From NCBI GenBank assembly GCA_018266055.1, contig JAFDYT010000002.1, forward strand, positions 1 through 64,000: DNA of 64,000 nucleotides, in the 5' to 3' direction. Positions 25,566 through 34,008 of this stretch are shown piece after piece. Within the stretch, counting starts at the first letter, position 1. Each line of letters opens with the position of its first letter. The stretch is from Bacteroidota bacterium. Its GTDB lineage: Bacteria; Bacteroidota; Bacteroidia; Cytophagales; Cyclobacteriaceae. Under the pieces are notes generated by a model, which saw nothing but the letters and a program-made list of their open reading frames with translations, was not told the DNA's origin and made no database searches. The position numbers were made by a program, and so were the translations under genes.

Positions 25566-26546
25566 ATGTCCGGCAAGAAAATACCAAAGCTTTATTTCTC
25601 GTTTCTGATAATTGTTTTGATCTGCTGGACATCTTACATGGTATCCACGCAGAGTTTTGGTCTTTACTTAAAGCACTATTACGCTGTGCTCACGATGGTG
25701 TTCGGTTCATTCATCGCAGGCTCAAGCCCCGAAGGAAGTGCCGCCATCGCGTATCCCATCTTCACGTTATTGTTAAAGATTTCGCCGGCCATCGCGCGTA
25801 ATTTTGCTTTCGCTATTCAAAGCATTGGCATGACGTCGGCCAGTCTTTTGATCCTTGGGCTTGCTATTAAAGTCGAGTGGAATTATATCCGTTACGTCAC
25901 CATCGGTGGTATATTCGGTTTAGTCTTTGGCACCTACTACATCGTGCCGTTGATCTCTCCTCCGCTCGCTAAGCTCTTTTTCGTTTCTCTGTGGCTAAGC
26001 TTTGGTCTTGTGCTGTGGTTCGAAAATCGAAAACCCAAACGGGAAGTGTTTGACTCCATTCAGCACTTTGCGCAATCTGACATGGTGCGCCTGCTTTTCT
26101 TTGGTTTAATCGGCGGAATGATTTCCTCCATTTTCGGAACCGGCATTAATATCTTCACCTTTTGCCTGATGACGATCTATTACCGCATCAATGAAAAAGT
26201 AGCTGTACCGTCTTCTGTGATCATCATGACCATCGAAACACTGCTCGGATTTTTCTTGCATGCAGGCGTAATCGGCGACTTTCAATTGCAGTCGTTCGAG
26301 ATGTGGCTGGTGTGTGTGCCGGTGGTGGCTGTGTTTGCACCGTTAGGCGCATTCGTCATCAGCAAGGTGCCGCGCAAAGGCGTCGCCGCATTTCTTTACC
26401 TTATCCTGGTGGTGCAATTTTTCGGCGCGATGATCGTGATTAAACCCAACCTAATCCAGTTAAGCATGTGCCTTGGCGTCCTGGTGATGGGTCTTTCCAC
26501 CTTCTTCTATCTTTCTCGCATGCAGCGCCAAAGTGTGCAAGGCTAA
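25566..26546 (+). CDS. TauE/SafE-family membrane transporter
   Basis: A 326-residue inner-membrane protein with about nine hydrophobic segments. The paired family motifs are visible: an early FGSFIAGSSPEGSAAIAYP near residue 46 and a second GLIGGMISSIFGTGINIF near residue 180. TauE/SafE proteins are proposed exporters of sulfite, sulfoacetate or other sulfur-containing organic anions. As the last of nine co-directional genes it hints that the cluster handles a sulfur compound; that link is inference. Its stop overlaps the stop of the convergent methyltransferase gene. Confidence 0.85.
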   Translation: MSGKKIPKLYFSFLIIVLICWTSYMVSTQSFGLYLKHYYAVLTMVFGSFIAGSSPEGSAAIAYPIFTLLLKISPAIARNFAFAIQSIGMTSASLLILGLAIKVEWNYIRYVTIGGIFGLVFGTYYIVPLISPPLAKLFFVSLWLSFGLVLWFENRKPKREVFDSIQHFAQSDMVRLLFFGLIGGMISSIFGTGINIFTFCLMTIYYRINEKVAVPSSVIIMTIETLLGFFLHAGVIGDFQLQSFEMWLVCVPVVAVFAPLGAFVISKVPRKGVAAFLYLILVVQFFGAMIVIKPNLIQLSMCLGVLVMGLSTFFYLSRMQRQSVQG

Positions 26547-27313
26547 GCCTTCTCTGCCTTGTAAATAACTTCCTGCCGTACGATGCCAAAATGAAAGGCT
26601 TTTTCCGCAGAGAACGACTGACCAAAAGTATCTTCTAGCGCTTTTAATCCGCTTTGTGTAATTCGCTGCGGATAATCTGATCCGTATTTGCGAACATGAT
26701 CATCCTGACCAAATATTTTTTCGCGTTCGCGAGGATCGGTAATGGAATTGTCTTCAAAAGTTTTCTCTGGCACCGGCTTAAAAAAAGGAACTTGTAAAAT
26801 AGCCCACCCTCCGGGCTTGAGTACGCGGCGAAACTCTTTCATCACCTGGATGTCGTCTTTCACATGCTCGAGCACGTGATTGCATAGGATCGCATCAAAA
26901 TGATTATCCCCGAAAGGAATCTGATGAACATCCATTTTCACTTTGGCTAACGGCGACTCAATGTCGGCCGTGATATAGCCGTCGCCATGTTGCTTTTCAA
27001 AGGGCTTCATGTAGCAATGCTCCGGGGCGATGTGCAAAACCGTAAGTTTTTCAGAAAAGAAATTAGTCTTCTCCCGCAGGTAAAGCCAGATTAGCCGATG
27101 ACGCTCCAGACTCAGGCAGTTAGGGCAAAGTGCATTTTCGCGCGACTTCAGCCGGCCGTAAGGAAGAAATTTTTTGTAGTGATGGTTGCAGATCGGGCAC
27201 TCCACGGCATTCCCTTTATAAAAGAAGCCAAGGGTTTTTAGTCCGATTCCGGTAAAAAGCTGGAGGTATTTTCGGGGAACAAAGCGTACCAGCAGGGAAA
27301 TTACTTTTTTCAT
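26543..27313 (-). CDS. SAM-dependent methyltransferase (class I, methyltransferase type 11)
   Basis: A 256-residue protein. The N-terminal third carries a zinc-ribbon-like pattern CPICNHHYKKFLPYG plus ALCPNCLSLERHRL (two CxxC pairs near residues 36 and 63). The C-terminal two thirds are a Rossmann methyltransferase with VLHIAPEH (motif I), DAILCNHVLEHVKDD and LKPGGWAILQVP. The substrate is unknown; such zinc-ribbon methyltransferases often act on glycans or small molecules. The ATG at 27313 is used; a TTG three codons upstream overlaps the promoter octamer. Confidence 0.88.
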   Translation of the reverse strand: MKKVISLLVRFVPRKYLQLFTGIGLKTLGFFYKGNAVECPICNHHYKKFLPYGRLKSRENALCPNCLSLERHRLIWLYLREKTNFFSEKLTVLHIAPEHCYMKPFEKQHGDGYITADIESPLAKVKMDVHQIPFGDNHFDAILCNHVLEHVKDDIQVMKEFRRVLKPGGWAILQVPFFKPVPEKTFEDNSITDPREREKIFGQDDHVRKYGSDYPQRITQSGLKALEDTFGQSFSAEKAFHFGIVRQEVIYKAEKA

Positions 27314-27319
27314 CGGCGG

Positions 27320-27327
27320 CAAAGATA
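27320..27327 (-). promoter_or_regulatory. -7 promoter element TATCTTTG, six bases from the start codon
   Basis: Perfect TAnnTTTG match on the minus strand with a TCG, one base off TTG, 19 bases upstream. The start codon at 27313 follows after six bases. Confidence 0.5.
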
Positions 27328-27453
27328 AAAACCCAATGCTTTATTCCGATACAGGCAGCCATTGGCCTGGGAAACAAAAATCATTTCGGCATTTAAAACT
27401 ATTTGGCATTATCCGCCATCTTTATAGCATATTAACCTGAAACCAGGGTTTTT

Positions 27454-28083
27454 GTGGCCGAAACACTACCTGACATTGCCATGATGCATTCCGATAGGCT
27501 CATCGCTAGCGCTCGCGAAGGGGATAAGAATGCCCAGGGCAAACTGGTGCAGCTCTGGTACAAGCGCATCTACAACTTCAGCTACAAGTTTTTCTATGAT
27601 CACGACATGGCTATGGAAGTGTCGCAGAAAACCTTTATCAGCATGCATAAAAATCTCGCCGGCCTGCAGGATGTAGCCCGCTTCAAATCATGGCTTTACA
27701 CCATAGCTGTAAACTCATGCCGCGAAGAAGTGAGAAAAAAGAAAGCCAGCCGGTCTCATTCGCTTCACGACCTTAACCCGGGAGAAGGTGAAGACAGCTA
27801 TCGTTGGGAAGAAAGTCACCACCGCAATGAAAATCCCGAGCGTGTGCTGAGACACAGCGAGCTTTCGGATCTGCTGCAGTCGTGCCTGTTGCAACTCAAC
27901 CCCGAACAACGCGAGGTGGTTATCATGAAGGAATACGAAGGCCTGAAATTCAGAGAAATTGCCGAAGCACTTAACATCTCTGAAAATACAGTGAAGTCGC
28001 GAATGTATTACGGGCTGGATGCGCTGAAGAAAATTTTTGAACAGAAAAAGATTACCAAAGAAACGATTGGTTATGAACTATAA
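27454..28083 (+). CDS. ECF-type RNA polymerase sigma factor
   Basis: A 209-residue sigma-70 family factor with region 2 (YNFSYKFFYDHDMAMEVSQKTF, then FKSWLYTIAVNSCREEVRKKK) and region 4 (LNPEQREVVIMKEYEGLKFREIAE, helix-turn-helix ALNISENTVKSRMYYGLDAL) separated by a charged linker. It has no region 1 or 3, typical of extracytoplasmic-function sigmas. The start is taken as GTG 27454; ATGs at 27481 and 27484 would shorten it by about ten residues outside the conserved core. Its end overlaps the anti-sigma gene, and the two probably form a regulatory pair with the secreted protein downstream. Confidence 0.93.
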   Translation: MAETLPDIAMMHSDRLIASAREGDKNAQGKLVQLWYKRIYNFSYKFFYDHDMAMEVSQKTFISMHKNLAGLQDVARFKSWLYTIAVNSCREEVRKKKASRSHSLHDLNPGEGEDSYRWEESHHRNENPERVLRHSELSDLLQSCLLQLNPEQREVVIMKEYEGLKFREIAEALNISENTVKSRMYYGLDALKKIFEQKKITKETIGYEL

Positions 28084-28903
28084 ACCTGATGAACGTACGT
28101 TGATCGCTTACCTGTATGGTGAGCTCAACCATGAGGAAACAGAAAAGGTAGAGGCTTACTTGCTCCAACATCCTGAAGAGCGAGCAAAATACACAGCCCT
28201 TAGCGACGTGAGCGAAATACTAGGCCACGTGCAAGATAAGGAAGTAATCGCGCCGCCGGTTTTTGTGAGCGACCCTTCCATCAAGCCACTATGGTCCTAT
28301 TCCTCGATTCGGTTTGCAGCGGGTATAGCAGCGTCTATTCTGTTCATTTTAGTGGCCGGAAAAATTCTTGGTCCTGAAATAAGCTATTCGAAAGGAGAGT
28401 TACGGATCAGCTTTGGGAAACCGCAACAAAGCCAGCCTGCGCCAGTTCAGCAGGCTAGCCTCACCGAACAAAAAGTAGCGGAGATGATCAGCACATCACT
28501 CGCGAAGAACAACGAAGAACAAAGCAAAGGCAAAACAGAAGAGCAGAAAAAACTACTGCAGACCATTGCTGACTTCAACTCGAAGAAAATCGATGCCATG
28601 ACCAAGCAAGCGTCGCTGGCCAGCCAGGAACAGGTTCGGTCATTCGTGGCAGGCCTGCAAGAGCAAAACCTGAAACTGATGAAAGATTATTTTCAACTTT
28701 CGTCAGCCGACCAAAAGAAATACATGGAAAATCTGCTCGTAGATTTCTCGAGCTACCTGCAAGAGCAACGCAAGCAAGATCTGCAGTTTGTACAAAACAA
28801 AATGAACTATCTGGAAAAGAACAACAATCAATTCAAACAGGAAACGGAACAAATCCTGACCAGTTTGATCTCTAATCCAGGCAAAAAGAAAAACAATTAT
28901 TAA
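28073..28903 (+). CDS. Putative anti-sigma factor, single-pass membrane protein
   Basis: A 276-residue protein whose N-terminal 60 residues (YKPDERTLIAYLYGELNHEE then VEAYLLQHPEERAKYTAL) resemble the cytoplasmic sigma-binding domain of ZAS-type anti-sigma factors but without the zinc-binding His-x3-Cys-x2-Cys. One transmembrane helix lies at about residues 80-100 (FAAGIAASILFILVAGKIL). The C-terminal part is Gln/Lys-rich and probably coiled coil. The ATG at 28073 overlaps the last 11 bases of the sigma-factor gene, indicating translational coupling. Confidence 0.82.
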   Translation: MNYKPDERTLIAYLYGELNHEETEKVEAYLLQHPEERAKYTALSDVSEILGHVQDKEVIAPPVFVSDPSIKPLWSYSSIRFAAGIAASILFILVAGKILGPEISYSKGELRISFGKPQQSQPAPVQQASLTEQKVAEMISTSLAKNNEEQSKGKTEEQKKLLQTIADFNSKKIDAMTKQASLASQEQVRSFVAGLQEQNLKLMKDYFQLSSADQKKYMENLLVDFSSYLQEQRKQDLQFVQNKMNYLEKNNNQFKQETEQILTSLISNPGKKKNNY

Positions 28904-28921
28904 TCCTTAAATAGAAAGTTT

Positions 28922-30127
28922 ATGAAAAAGGTGTTGATGGTGTTGATGGCGGCGGCAAGCACAATGGTGTTTGCACAAAATAAAGTCGATGAAGTACGCA
29001 TGCAACGCGACATCGAAGTGGCCGAAAATATTTTGGGCACATTGATCAAACAACAGTACGGGAAGCGTCAGTTTTTCCCCATGGAAGTGCAAGGCAGCTA
29101 TCTGCCAGGGTACGGTGTTACTTTTCATGTGCCTTCGGAAATGTTTGGCAACATGTTTCTCATGCAAAGCGGCGATGAAGTATGGAATATAGAGCCAATG
29201 CCTCCCATGCCGCCCGGAGCAGTTTCTATCTCCGGAACTTTCACCTCCGGTGATAATTTAGCCAGAGATCAGGCCGAGAGCAACGCCATCATTGCCAAAA
29301 AACAAGCCATACGGTCTAAAACTCAAGCCAACAAACGCAAAGCCAAAGAAGACAGCACGCGCAATTCGTACCATGAGAAATTGCTCGAAGCAGCCAAAAC
29401 GTTTATTGCAGACTACGGCGACTTGCTTACCCAATTGCAGCCTAATGAAAAAATAATCGTCACCAACAAAAGTGAAAATGCGAACCTCCGCATGACGTGG
29501 ATCGGAGCTTTAGACGGAGGCCAAAATCAAAACCTGGTCATTGTGGAAGGAAACAAAGCCGACGTAAACCAATTCCGTCAGGGAAAAATGAGCCGGAACG
29601 AATTGATTGGCAAGATCAAAGTGGTGAACAGCGAAATCAGCGATGAGACTCAGCCTGATCTTGAACTGATGTCGAGCATTTTGAACAGGCTCTACAGCCG
29701 CGATCTTTCCAAAACTTTCTTCGCCGACGGAAATATTTACTATGAACGCTTAAAAGATTTCGGCGCACTGTATCACATGCAAGTGTATGCCAGTTCACAA
29801 ACCGACGAAGACATGTTTGACATGCCTACGCTTCGTCTTCAGGATTTGAACCAAGACCAACGTGATCAAAAAGTAAAAGAGATGTATCCGGATTTTGAGC
29901 GGAGCATCAAAGAAGATGTGTTGGAGTATGGCCGTACGATCAAAAGTCTGAAAGAAGAAGAGACCTTGATGGTAGAAGTAAACCTGACGCGGTGCCCCCA
30001 TTGCGGGATCCCTTCAACGCTGGAACTCTCCATCAAGAGTGCAGTATTGAGAGATTATTCTTCAGGTAAGATCACCAAAGAAACAGCCCTGTCGAAAATG
30101 GAAGTCAAAAAAGGCGCTGAACAATAA
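28922..30127 (+). CDS. Secreted protein of unknown function, third gene of the sigma operon
   Basis: A 401-residue protein with a clear signal peptide (residues 1-19, STMVFAQ). A conserved-looking N-terminal domain follows (RDIEVAENILGTLIKQQYGK, YLPGYGVTFHVPSEMF), then a helical basic stretch and a C-terminal CPHCGIPSTLELS near residue 357, an isolated CxxC that may bind metal or form a disulfide. It begins 19 bases after the anti-sigma gene and ends at a strong terminator, so it is the last gene of a three-gene operon. It may be the signal sensor or an output of the sigma factor. The family is not recognised. Confidence 0.78.
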   Translation: MKKVLMVLMAAASTMVFAQNKVDEVRMQRDIEVAENILGTLIKQQYGKRQFFPMEVQGSYLPGYGVTFHVPSEMFGNMFLMQSGDEVWNIEPMPPMPPGAVSISGTFTSGDNLARDQAESNAIIAKKQAIRSKTQANKRKAKEDSTRNSYHEKLLEAAKTFIADYGDLLTQLQPNEKIIVTNKSENANLRMTWIGALDGGQNQNLVIVEGNKADVNQFRQGKMSRNELIGKIKVVNSEISDETQPDLELMSSILNRLYSRDLSKTFFADGNIYYERLKDFGALYHMQVYASSQTDEDMFDMPTLRLQDLNQDQRDQKVKEMYPDFERSIKEDVLEYGRTIKSLKEEETLMVEVNLTRCPHCGIPSTLELSIKSAVLRDYSSGKITKETALSKMEVKKGAEQ

Positions 30128-30147
30128 TACATACTCGCTCAAAGAGT

Positions 30148-30184
30148 AAAGGGCTTTCTTAACCGAAAGCCCTTTTTGTTTTTT
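30148..30184 (+). terminator. Rho-independent terminator of the sigma-factor operon
   Basis: Perfect 11-base-pair stem AAAGGGCTTTC (30148-30158) with GAAAGCCCTTT (30165-30175), a six-base loop, and a long T-rich tail to 30184. Confidence 0.92.
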
Positions 30185-30212
30185 ACCGTTGGCTGTGAAA
30201 TAGAAATCCCTT

Positions 30213-30241
30213 TTGATTTGAATTCAATGCTACTAACTTTA
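30213..30241 (+). promoter_or_regulatory. Candidate promoter of the GH109-like gene
   Basis: TTG (30213-30215), 18-base spacer, TAACTTTA (30234-30241), which differs from TAnnTTTG only in the last base. The start codon is 23 bases downstream. Confidence 0.45.
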
Positions 30242-30264
30242 AGCACGTCAATAACCCAAGAAAC

Positions 30265-31617
30265 ATGAAATCAAGAAGAGACTTTATCAAAACAACCGCA
30301 CTGGCCGGAGCCGCATTTTCCATCTTACCTTCAAAATCCGTGTTCGCCGGCAACCTTGAAAATAAAGTACGCCTTGGATTTATCGGTGTTGGCCTGCGAG
30401 GCCAAAGCCATCTTGAACTGGCCCTAAAACGCGATGATGTGGAAGTAGTCGCTATCTGCGACATTCAACAACGCATGATTGACATGAGCCTCGGCCTGGT
30501 GGCTCAGGAAGGTAAAGCTAAGCCCAGTGTAATTTTAGAAGGACCACAAGGATATAAGAAACTTTTGGACCGCAAAGACATCGACGCAGTCATCATCGCC
30601 ACTCCGTGGGAATGGCACAAAGTCATGTGCATCGATGCGATGAATGCCAAAAAATATGTAGGCTGCGAAGTGATCACCGGCATGACGGTGGACGAATGTT
30701 GGGAACTCGTTCGCACCTCCGAAAAAACCGGAATGCCGCTGATGATGCTGGAGAACGTTTGCTATCGCCGCGATGTGATGGCCGTGCTTAACATGGTTCG
30801 CCAAAATGTTTTTGGTGAACTGATTCACCTGCAAGGTGGTTATCAGCACGACCTACGTGAAGTGAAATTCAACGACGGCAAAAGCGGTGGCCGCGGAGCA
30901 GAGTTTGGCGAAAAGGGTTTCTCAGAAGCGCAATGGCGCACGCAACATTCTGTCGATCGCAACGGCGACCTCTACCCTACTCACGGCATCGGGCCTGTGG
31001 CCATGATGACGAACATAAATCGGGGTAACCGTTTTACTCAGTTAGTTTCTTATTCTACAAAAGCGCGTGGCCTTCACGAATACGTGACTAAAGTTGGTGG
31101 CGAAAATCATCCTAACGCCAAAATAAATTTTAAGCTTGGCGATGTAGTCACCACGATGATACGAACTGCTAACGACGAAACCATTTTACTACAACATGAC
31201 ACCAACTTGCCTCGGCCTTACTCCCTCGGGTTCAGGGTGCAAGGAACGAAGGGCATCTGGATGGACGTGAACAAATCCATTTACATAGATGGACAAAGTG
31301 CAAAACCCCATCAGTGGGAAGAAGCCAAAGCGTGGCTCGATAAATACGATCATCCTCTATGGAAAAAATATGGCAACGATGCTGCCGGTGCCGGCCATGG
31401 TGGTATGGACTGGTTTGTGTTGAACGCCTTCATCGAATCCATAAAAAGAAAAACCACACCTCCACAAGACGTGTACGATGCAGTAACCTGGAGTGTCATT
31501 ACCCCCTTGTCGGAAAAATCCATCGCACAAAACGGAGCAAGCATCGATTTCCCAGACTTCACGAACGGGCAATGGAAAGCGCGCAAAAATAATTTCGCTC
31601 TCGACGATTCGTATTAG
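30265..31617 (+). CDS. Gfo/Idh/MocA-family oxidoreductase, GH109-like, Tat-exported
   Basis: A 450-residue NAD(P)-dependent sugar oxidoreductase-like protein exported in folded form: the N-terminus has the twin-arginine motif SRRDFIKTTALAGAAF. The Rossmann domain begins VRLGFIGVGLRGQSH, and the C-terminal half shows the GH109 pattern (MMLENVCYRRDVMAVLNMVR, GGYQHDLRE, DLYPTHGIGP). GH109 enzymes use tightly bound NAD to hydrolyse alpha-N-acetylgalactosaminides by a redox mechanism; many family members are untested. The catalytic-region Tyr and His residues appear to be present. It is flanked by terminator and promoter signals and so is probably monocistronic. Confidence 0.88.
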   Translation: MKSRRDFIKTTALAGAAFSILPSKSVFAGNLENKVRLGFIGVGLRGQSHLELALKRDDVEVVAICDIQQRMIDMSLGLVAQEGKAKPSVILEGPQGYKKLLDRKDIDAVIIATPWEWHKVMCIDAMNAKKYVGCEVITGMTVDECWELVRTSEKTGMPLMMLENVCYRRDVMAVLNMVRQNVFGELIHLQGGYQHDLREVKFNDGKSGGRGAEFGEKGFSEAQWRTQHSVDRNGDLYPTHGIGPVAMMTNINRGNRFTQLVSYSTKARGLHEYVTKVGGENHPNAKINFKLGDVVTTMIRTANDETILLQHDTNLPRPYSLGFRVQGTKGIWMDVNKSIYIDGQSAKPHQWEEAKAWLDKYDHPLWKKYGNDAAGAGHGGMDWFVLNAFIESIKRKTTPPQDVYDAVTWSVITPLSEKSIAQNGASIDFPDFTNGQWKARKNNFALDDSY

Positions 31618-31727
31618 GATACCGCCTTAACAAGTGTTAGCCCTAACTAAATTAGGGGTAAGCGAAATTTTCAAATTGGCTGATTGATCGTTACCTTGCC
31701 GGACTTTTTACCAACCTATCACGGCTT

Positions 31728-32294
31728 ATGATCAATCTTGTACTCTTTGGCCCTCCGGGCGCAGGCAAAGGAACTCAAAGCGAAAAGCTCATCAAGAAAT
31801 ACGGCTTCGTTCATATTTCTACCGGCGATCTTTTCCGTTGGCATACCAAAAATGATACGGCCCTGGGCAAAAGAGTAAAAGAAATAATGAACAGTGGCGC
31901 CTTGGTGCCCGATGAAATTACCATCGCGATGCTCAAGGAAGAGTTAGACAAAAATCCGCAGGCAAAGGGATTTTTGTTTGATGGCTTTCCACGCACAGTA
32001 CCTCAGGCCGAAGCGCTGGATAAATTCATGAAAGACAATGGTTCGGCAATTCACTTTGTGGTAGCCCTCGATGTGACTGAAGAAGAACTGAGAGTACGGA
32101 TTGCTAAGCGCAAACAGACCGAGAATCGCGCTGATGACGAAGAAGAAAAATTAAACAAAAGGGTAAACGAATATTTCACTAAGACCATTCACGTATTGCC
32201 CTATTACGAAAAGCAAAAGCGACTGAACACCGTGCACGGCATTGGCGAGATTGAAGAAATTTTTGGCAACATCTGCAAAGTAATAGATAAATAA
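31728..32294 (+). CDS. adk: Adenylate kinase (short, LID-less type)
   Basis: Catalyses ATP + AMP = 2 ADP. The 188 residues carry the P-loop GPPGAGKGTQ at 8-17, the AMP-binding STGDLFRWH, and GFLFDGFPRTVPQAEALD. The lid is reduced to a short loop (RKQTENRADDEEEKLNKRV), as in other Bacteroidota short-form enzymes. The obgE gene starts 43 bases downstream and may share its transcript; the gap holds a GC-rich inverted repeat (GGTTGC 32302-32307, GCAACC 32323-32328) without a T run. Confidence 0.96.
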   Translation: MINLVLFGPPGAGKGTQSEKLIKKYGFVHISTGDLFRWHTKNDTALGKRVKEIMNSGALVPDEITIAMLKEELDKNPQAKGFLFDGFPRTVPQAEALDKFMKDNGSAIHFVVALDVTEEELRVRIAKRKQTENRADDEEEKLNKRVNEYFTKTIHVLPYYEKQKRLNTVHGIGEIEEIFGNICKVIDK

Positions 32295-32337
32295 TACACG
32301 GGGTTGCCGATGCCGGTAACCCGCAACCGGAATCCCA

Positions 32338-33327
32338 ATGTCCTCCCCCAACTTCATAGATTACATTAAATTTTATTCCCGATCGGGACATGGAGGCGCC
32401 GGGTGCAGGCATTTTCATCGCGAAAAATTCATCGACAAAGGAGGACCCGACGGCGGCGATGGCGGTCGCGGCGGCCACGTTATCTTACGTGGCAATGCTC
32501 AGCTCTGGACTCTTCTACATTTAAAATACCGAAAGCACGTCATTGCCGAAGCTGGAAAGAGCGGCGAAGGCCAAAACATGACGGGCTCCTTTGGCAAAGA
32601 CGAAATCCTGGAAGTTCCTCTCGGGACGGTAGCTCGTCGCTTTGAGACCGGCGAGTTGCTTTGTGAAATCAATACCGACGGGCAAGAAGTAATCCTCACC
32701 CCCGGCGGCCGTGGAGGAAAAGGAAATGCCCATTTCGCCACCTCCACCAACCAGGCGCCCCAGCATGCTCAGCCCGGAGAACCCGGTATAGAAGAGTGGA
32801 TTGTCCTGGAATTAAAGCTACTTGCCGACGTTGGCCTCGTGGGGTTTCCTAATGCAGGTAAATCAACGTTGCTTTCAGTGGTTTCGGCTGCCAAACCAAA
32901 AATTGCCGATTACGCATTCACCACCCTTACACCAAACCTGGGTGTAGTGCCTTATCGGGATGAAAAATCGTTCGTCATGGCCGACATTCCCGGCATCATC
33001 GAAGGCGCCGCCGAAGGCAAAGGACTTGGTATCCGCTTCCTCCGCCACATCGAGCGAAATTCTTTACTGCTCTTCCTGGTGCCCGCCGATGCAAAAGACA
33101 TCCGACAAGAGTTCGCTATCTTATTAAACGAGCTTAAAAAGTATAACCCTGAATTGCTGGATAAGAAAAGAGTGTTGGCCATATCCAAAGCAGACATGCT
33201 GGACGATGAACTGAAGGAGGAAATCAAAAAGGAGCTACCCACTGAAATCCCAACGGTATTTATTTCAGCACTCACCAATCAGGGCATAAAAGAATTGAAA
33301 GATTTGATCTGGAAAGAACTGCATTAA
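32338..33327 (+). CDS. obgE: GTPase ObgE/CgtA
   Basis: Ribosome-associated GTPase involved in 50S assembly and stress control. The 329 residues begin with the glycine-rich Obg fold ([31 protein letters not shown]). The G domain follows with G1 [11 protein letters not shown]3 [16 protein letters not shown] and G4 ISKAD. It lacks the variable C-terminal OCT domain of some homologues, as is usual for this phylum. Confidence 0.96.
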   Translation: MSSPNFIDYIKFYSRSGHGGAGCRHFHREKFIDKGGPDGGDGGRGGHVILRGNAQLWTLLHLKYRKHVIAEAGKSGEGQNMTGSFGKDEILEVPLGTVARRFETGELLCEINTDGQEVILTPGGRGGKGNAHFATSTNQAPQHAQPGEPGIEEWIVLELKLLADVGLVGFPNAGKSTLLSVVSAAKPKIADYAFTTLTPNLGVVPYRDEKSFVMADIPGIIEGAAEGKGLGIRFLRHIERNSLLLFLVPADAKDIRQEFAILLNELKKYNPELLDKKRVLAISKADMLDDELKEEIKKELPTEIPTVFISALTNQGIKELKDLIWKELH

Positions 33328-33401
33328 TCAGGTCAACCTGTCATTTTTGAATGGTTTGGCAAAATTCTTGTCATTTTTGAGGCTCAATTAAGCGATATCT
33401 A

Positions 33402-33965
33402 ATGGAAAACACTGTTCATCCCGAACCAGAACTTGGAAAACACGAAGCTACCATGCCTGAAGGCACGCCTCTGCAAAGCGACGAGCCTTCAGTGGCTGAA
33501 AAGAATGGGCCTACGGACAACCCGTTATCGAAGCTTCAAGACGAATTGGCAGAAGCCAAGGACAAATACGTGCGCCTTTATGCGGAATTTGATAACCACC
33601 GCCGGAGGTCAGCCAAAGAGAAACTGGAGATGATTCAGTCTGCCAATGAGCAATTGCTCAAGTCGCTTCTCACTGTGGTTGATGATTTTGAGCGGGCCGA
33701 AAAATCATTCAAAGACAAAACCGATAAAGAGTCAGAGGGATTCTTCCTTATCCAGAATAAATTCAAAAAGATCCTTGACCAATACAACGTCAAGGCGATG
33801 GATGTTTCTCAAGGCTCAGAGTTTAACCCCGATTTCCACGAAGCCATTACTCAAATCCCGTCACCAGACGAAAAGCTAAAAGGAAAAATTGTGGATGTAG
33901 TTGAGAAGGGATACCTGCTCAATGACAAAGTGATTCGTTTCGCCAAAGTAGTAACCGGTAGTTGA
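33402..33965 (+). CDS. grpE: Nucleotide exchange factor GrpE
   Basis: Promotes ADP release from DnaK. The 187-residue protein has a disordered acidic N-terminus, a long coiled coil (LQDELAEAKDKYVRLYAEFDN), the family's RRRSAKEK region, and the C-terminal beta wing ending KGKIVDVVEKGYLLNDKVIR. dnaJ follows 43 bases downstream; dnaK is not in the window. No CIRCE or other heat-shock operator was seen in the 74-base gap upstream. Confidence 0.95.
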   Translation: MENTVHPEPELGKHEATMPEGTPLQSDEPSVAEKNGPTDNPLSKLQDELAEAKDKYVRLYAEFDNHRRRSAKEKLEMIQSANEQLLKSLLTVVDDFERAEKSFKDKTDKESEGFFLIQNKFKKILDQYNVKAMDVSQGSEFNPDFHEAITQIPSPDEKLKGKIVDVVEKGYLLNDKVIRFAKVVTGS

Positions 33966-34008
33966 TCACGAGAAGCTTCATGGTTATTTCACCCCTTAAT
34001 TTTTAACA

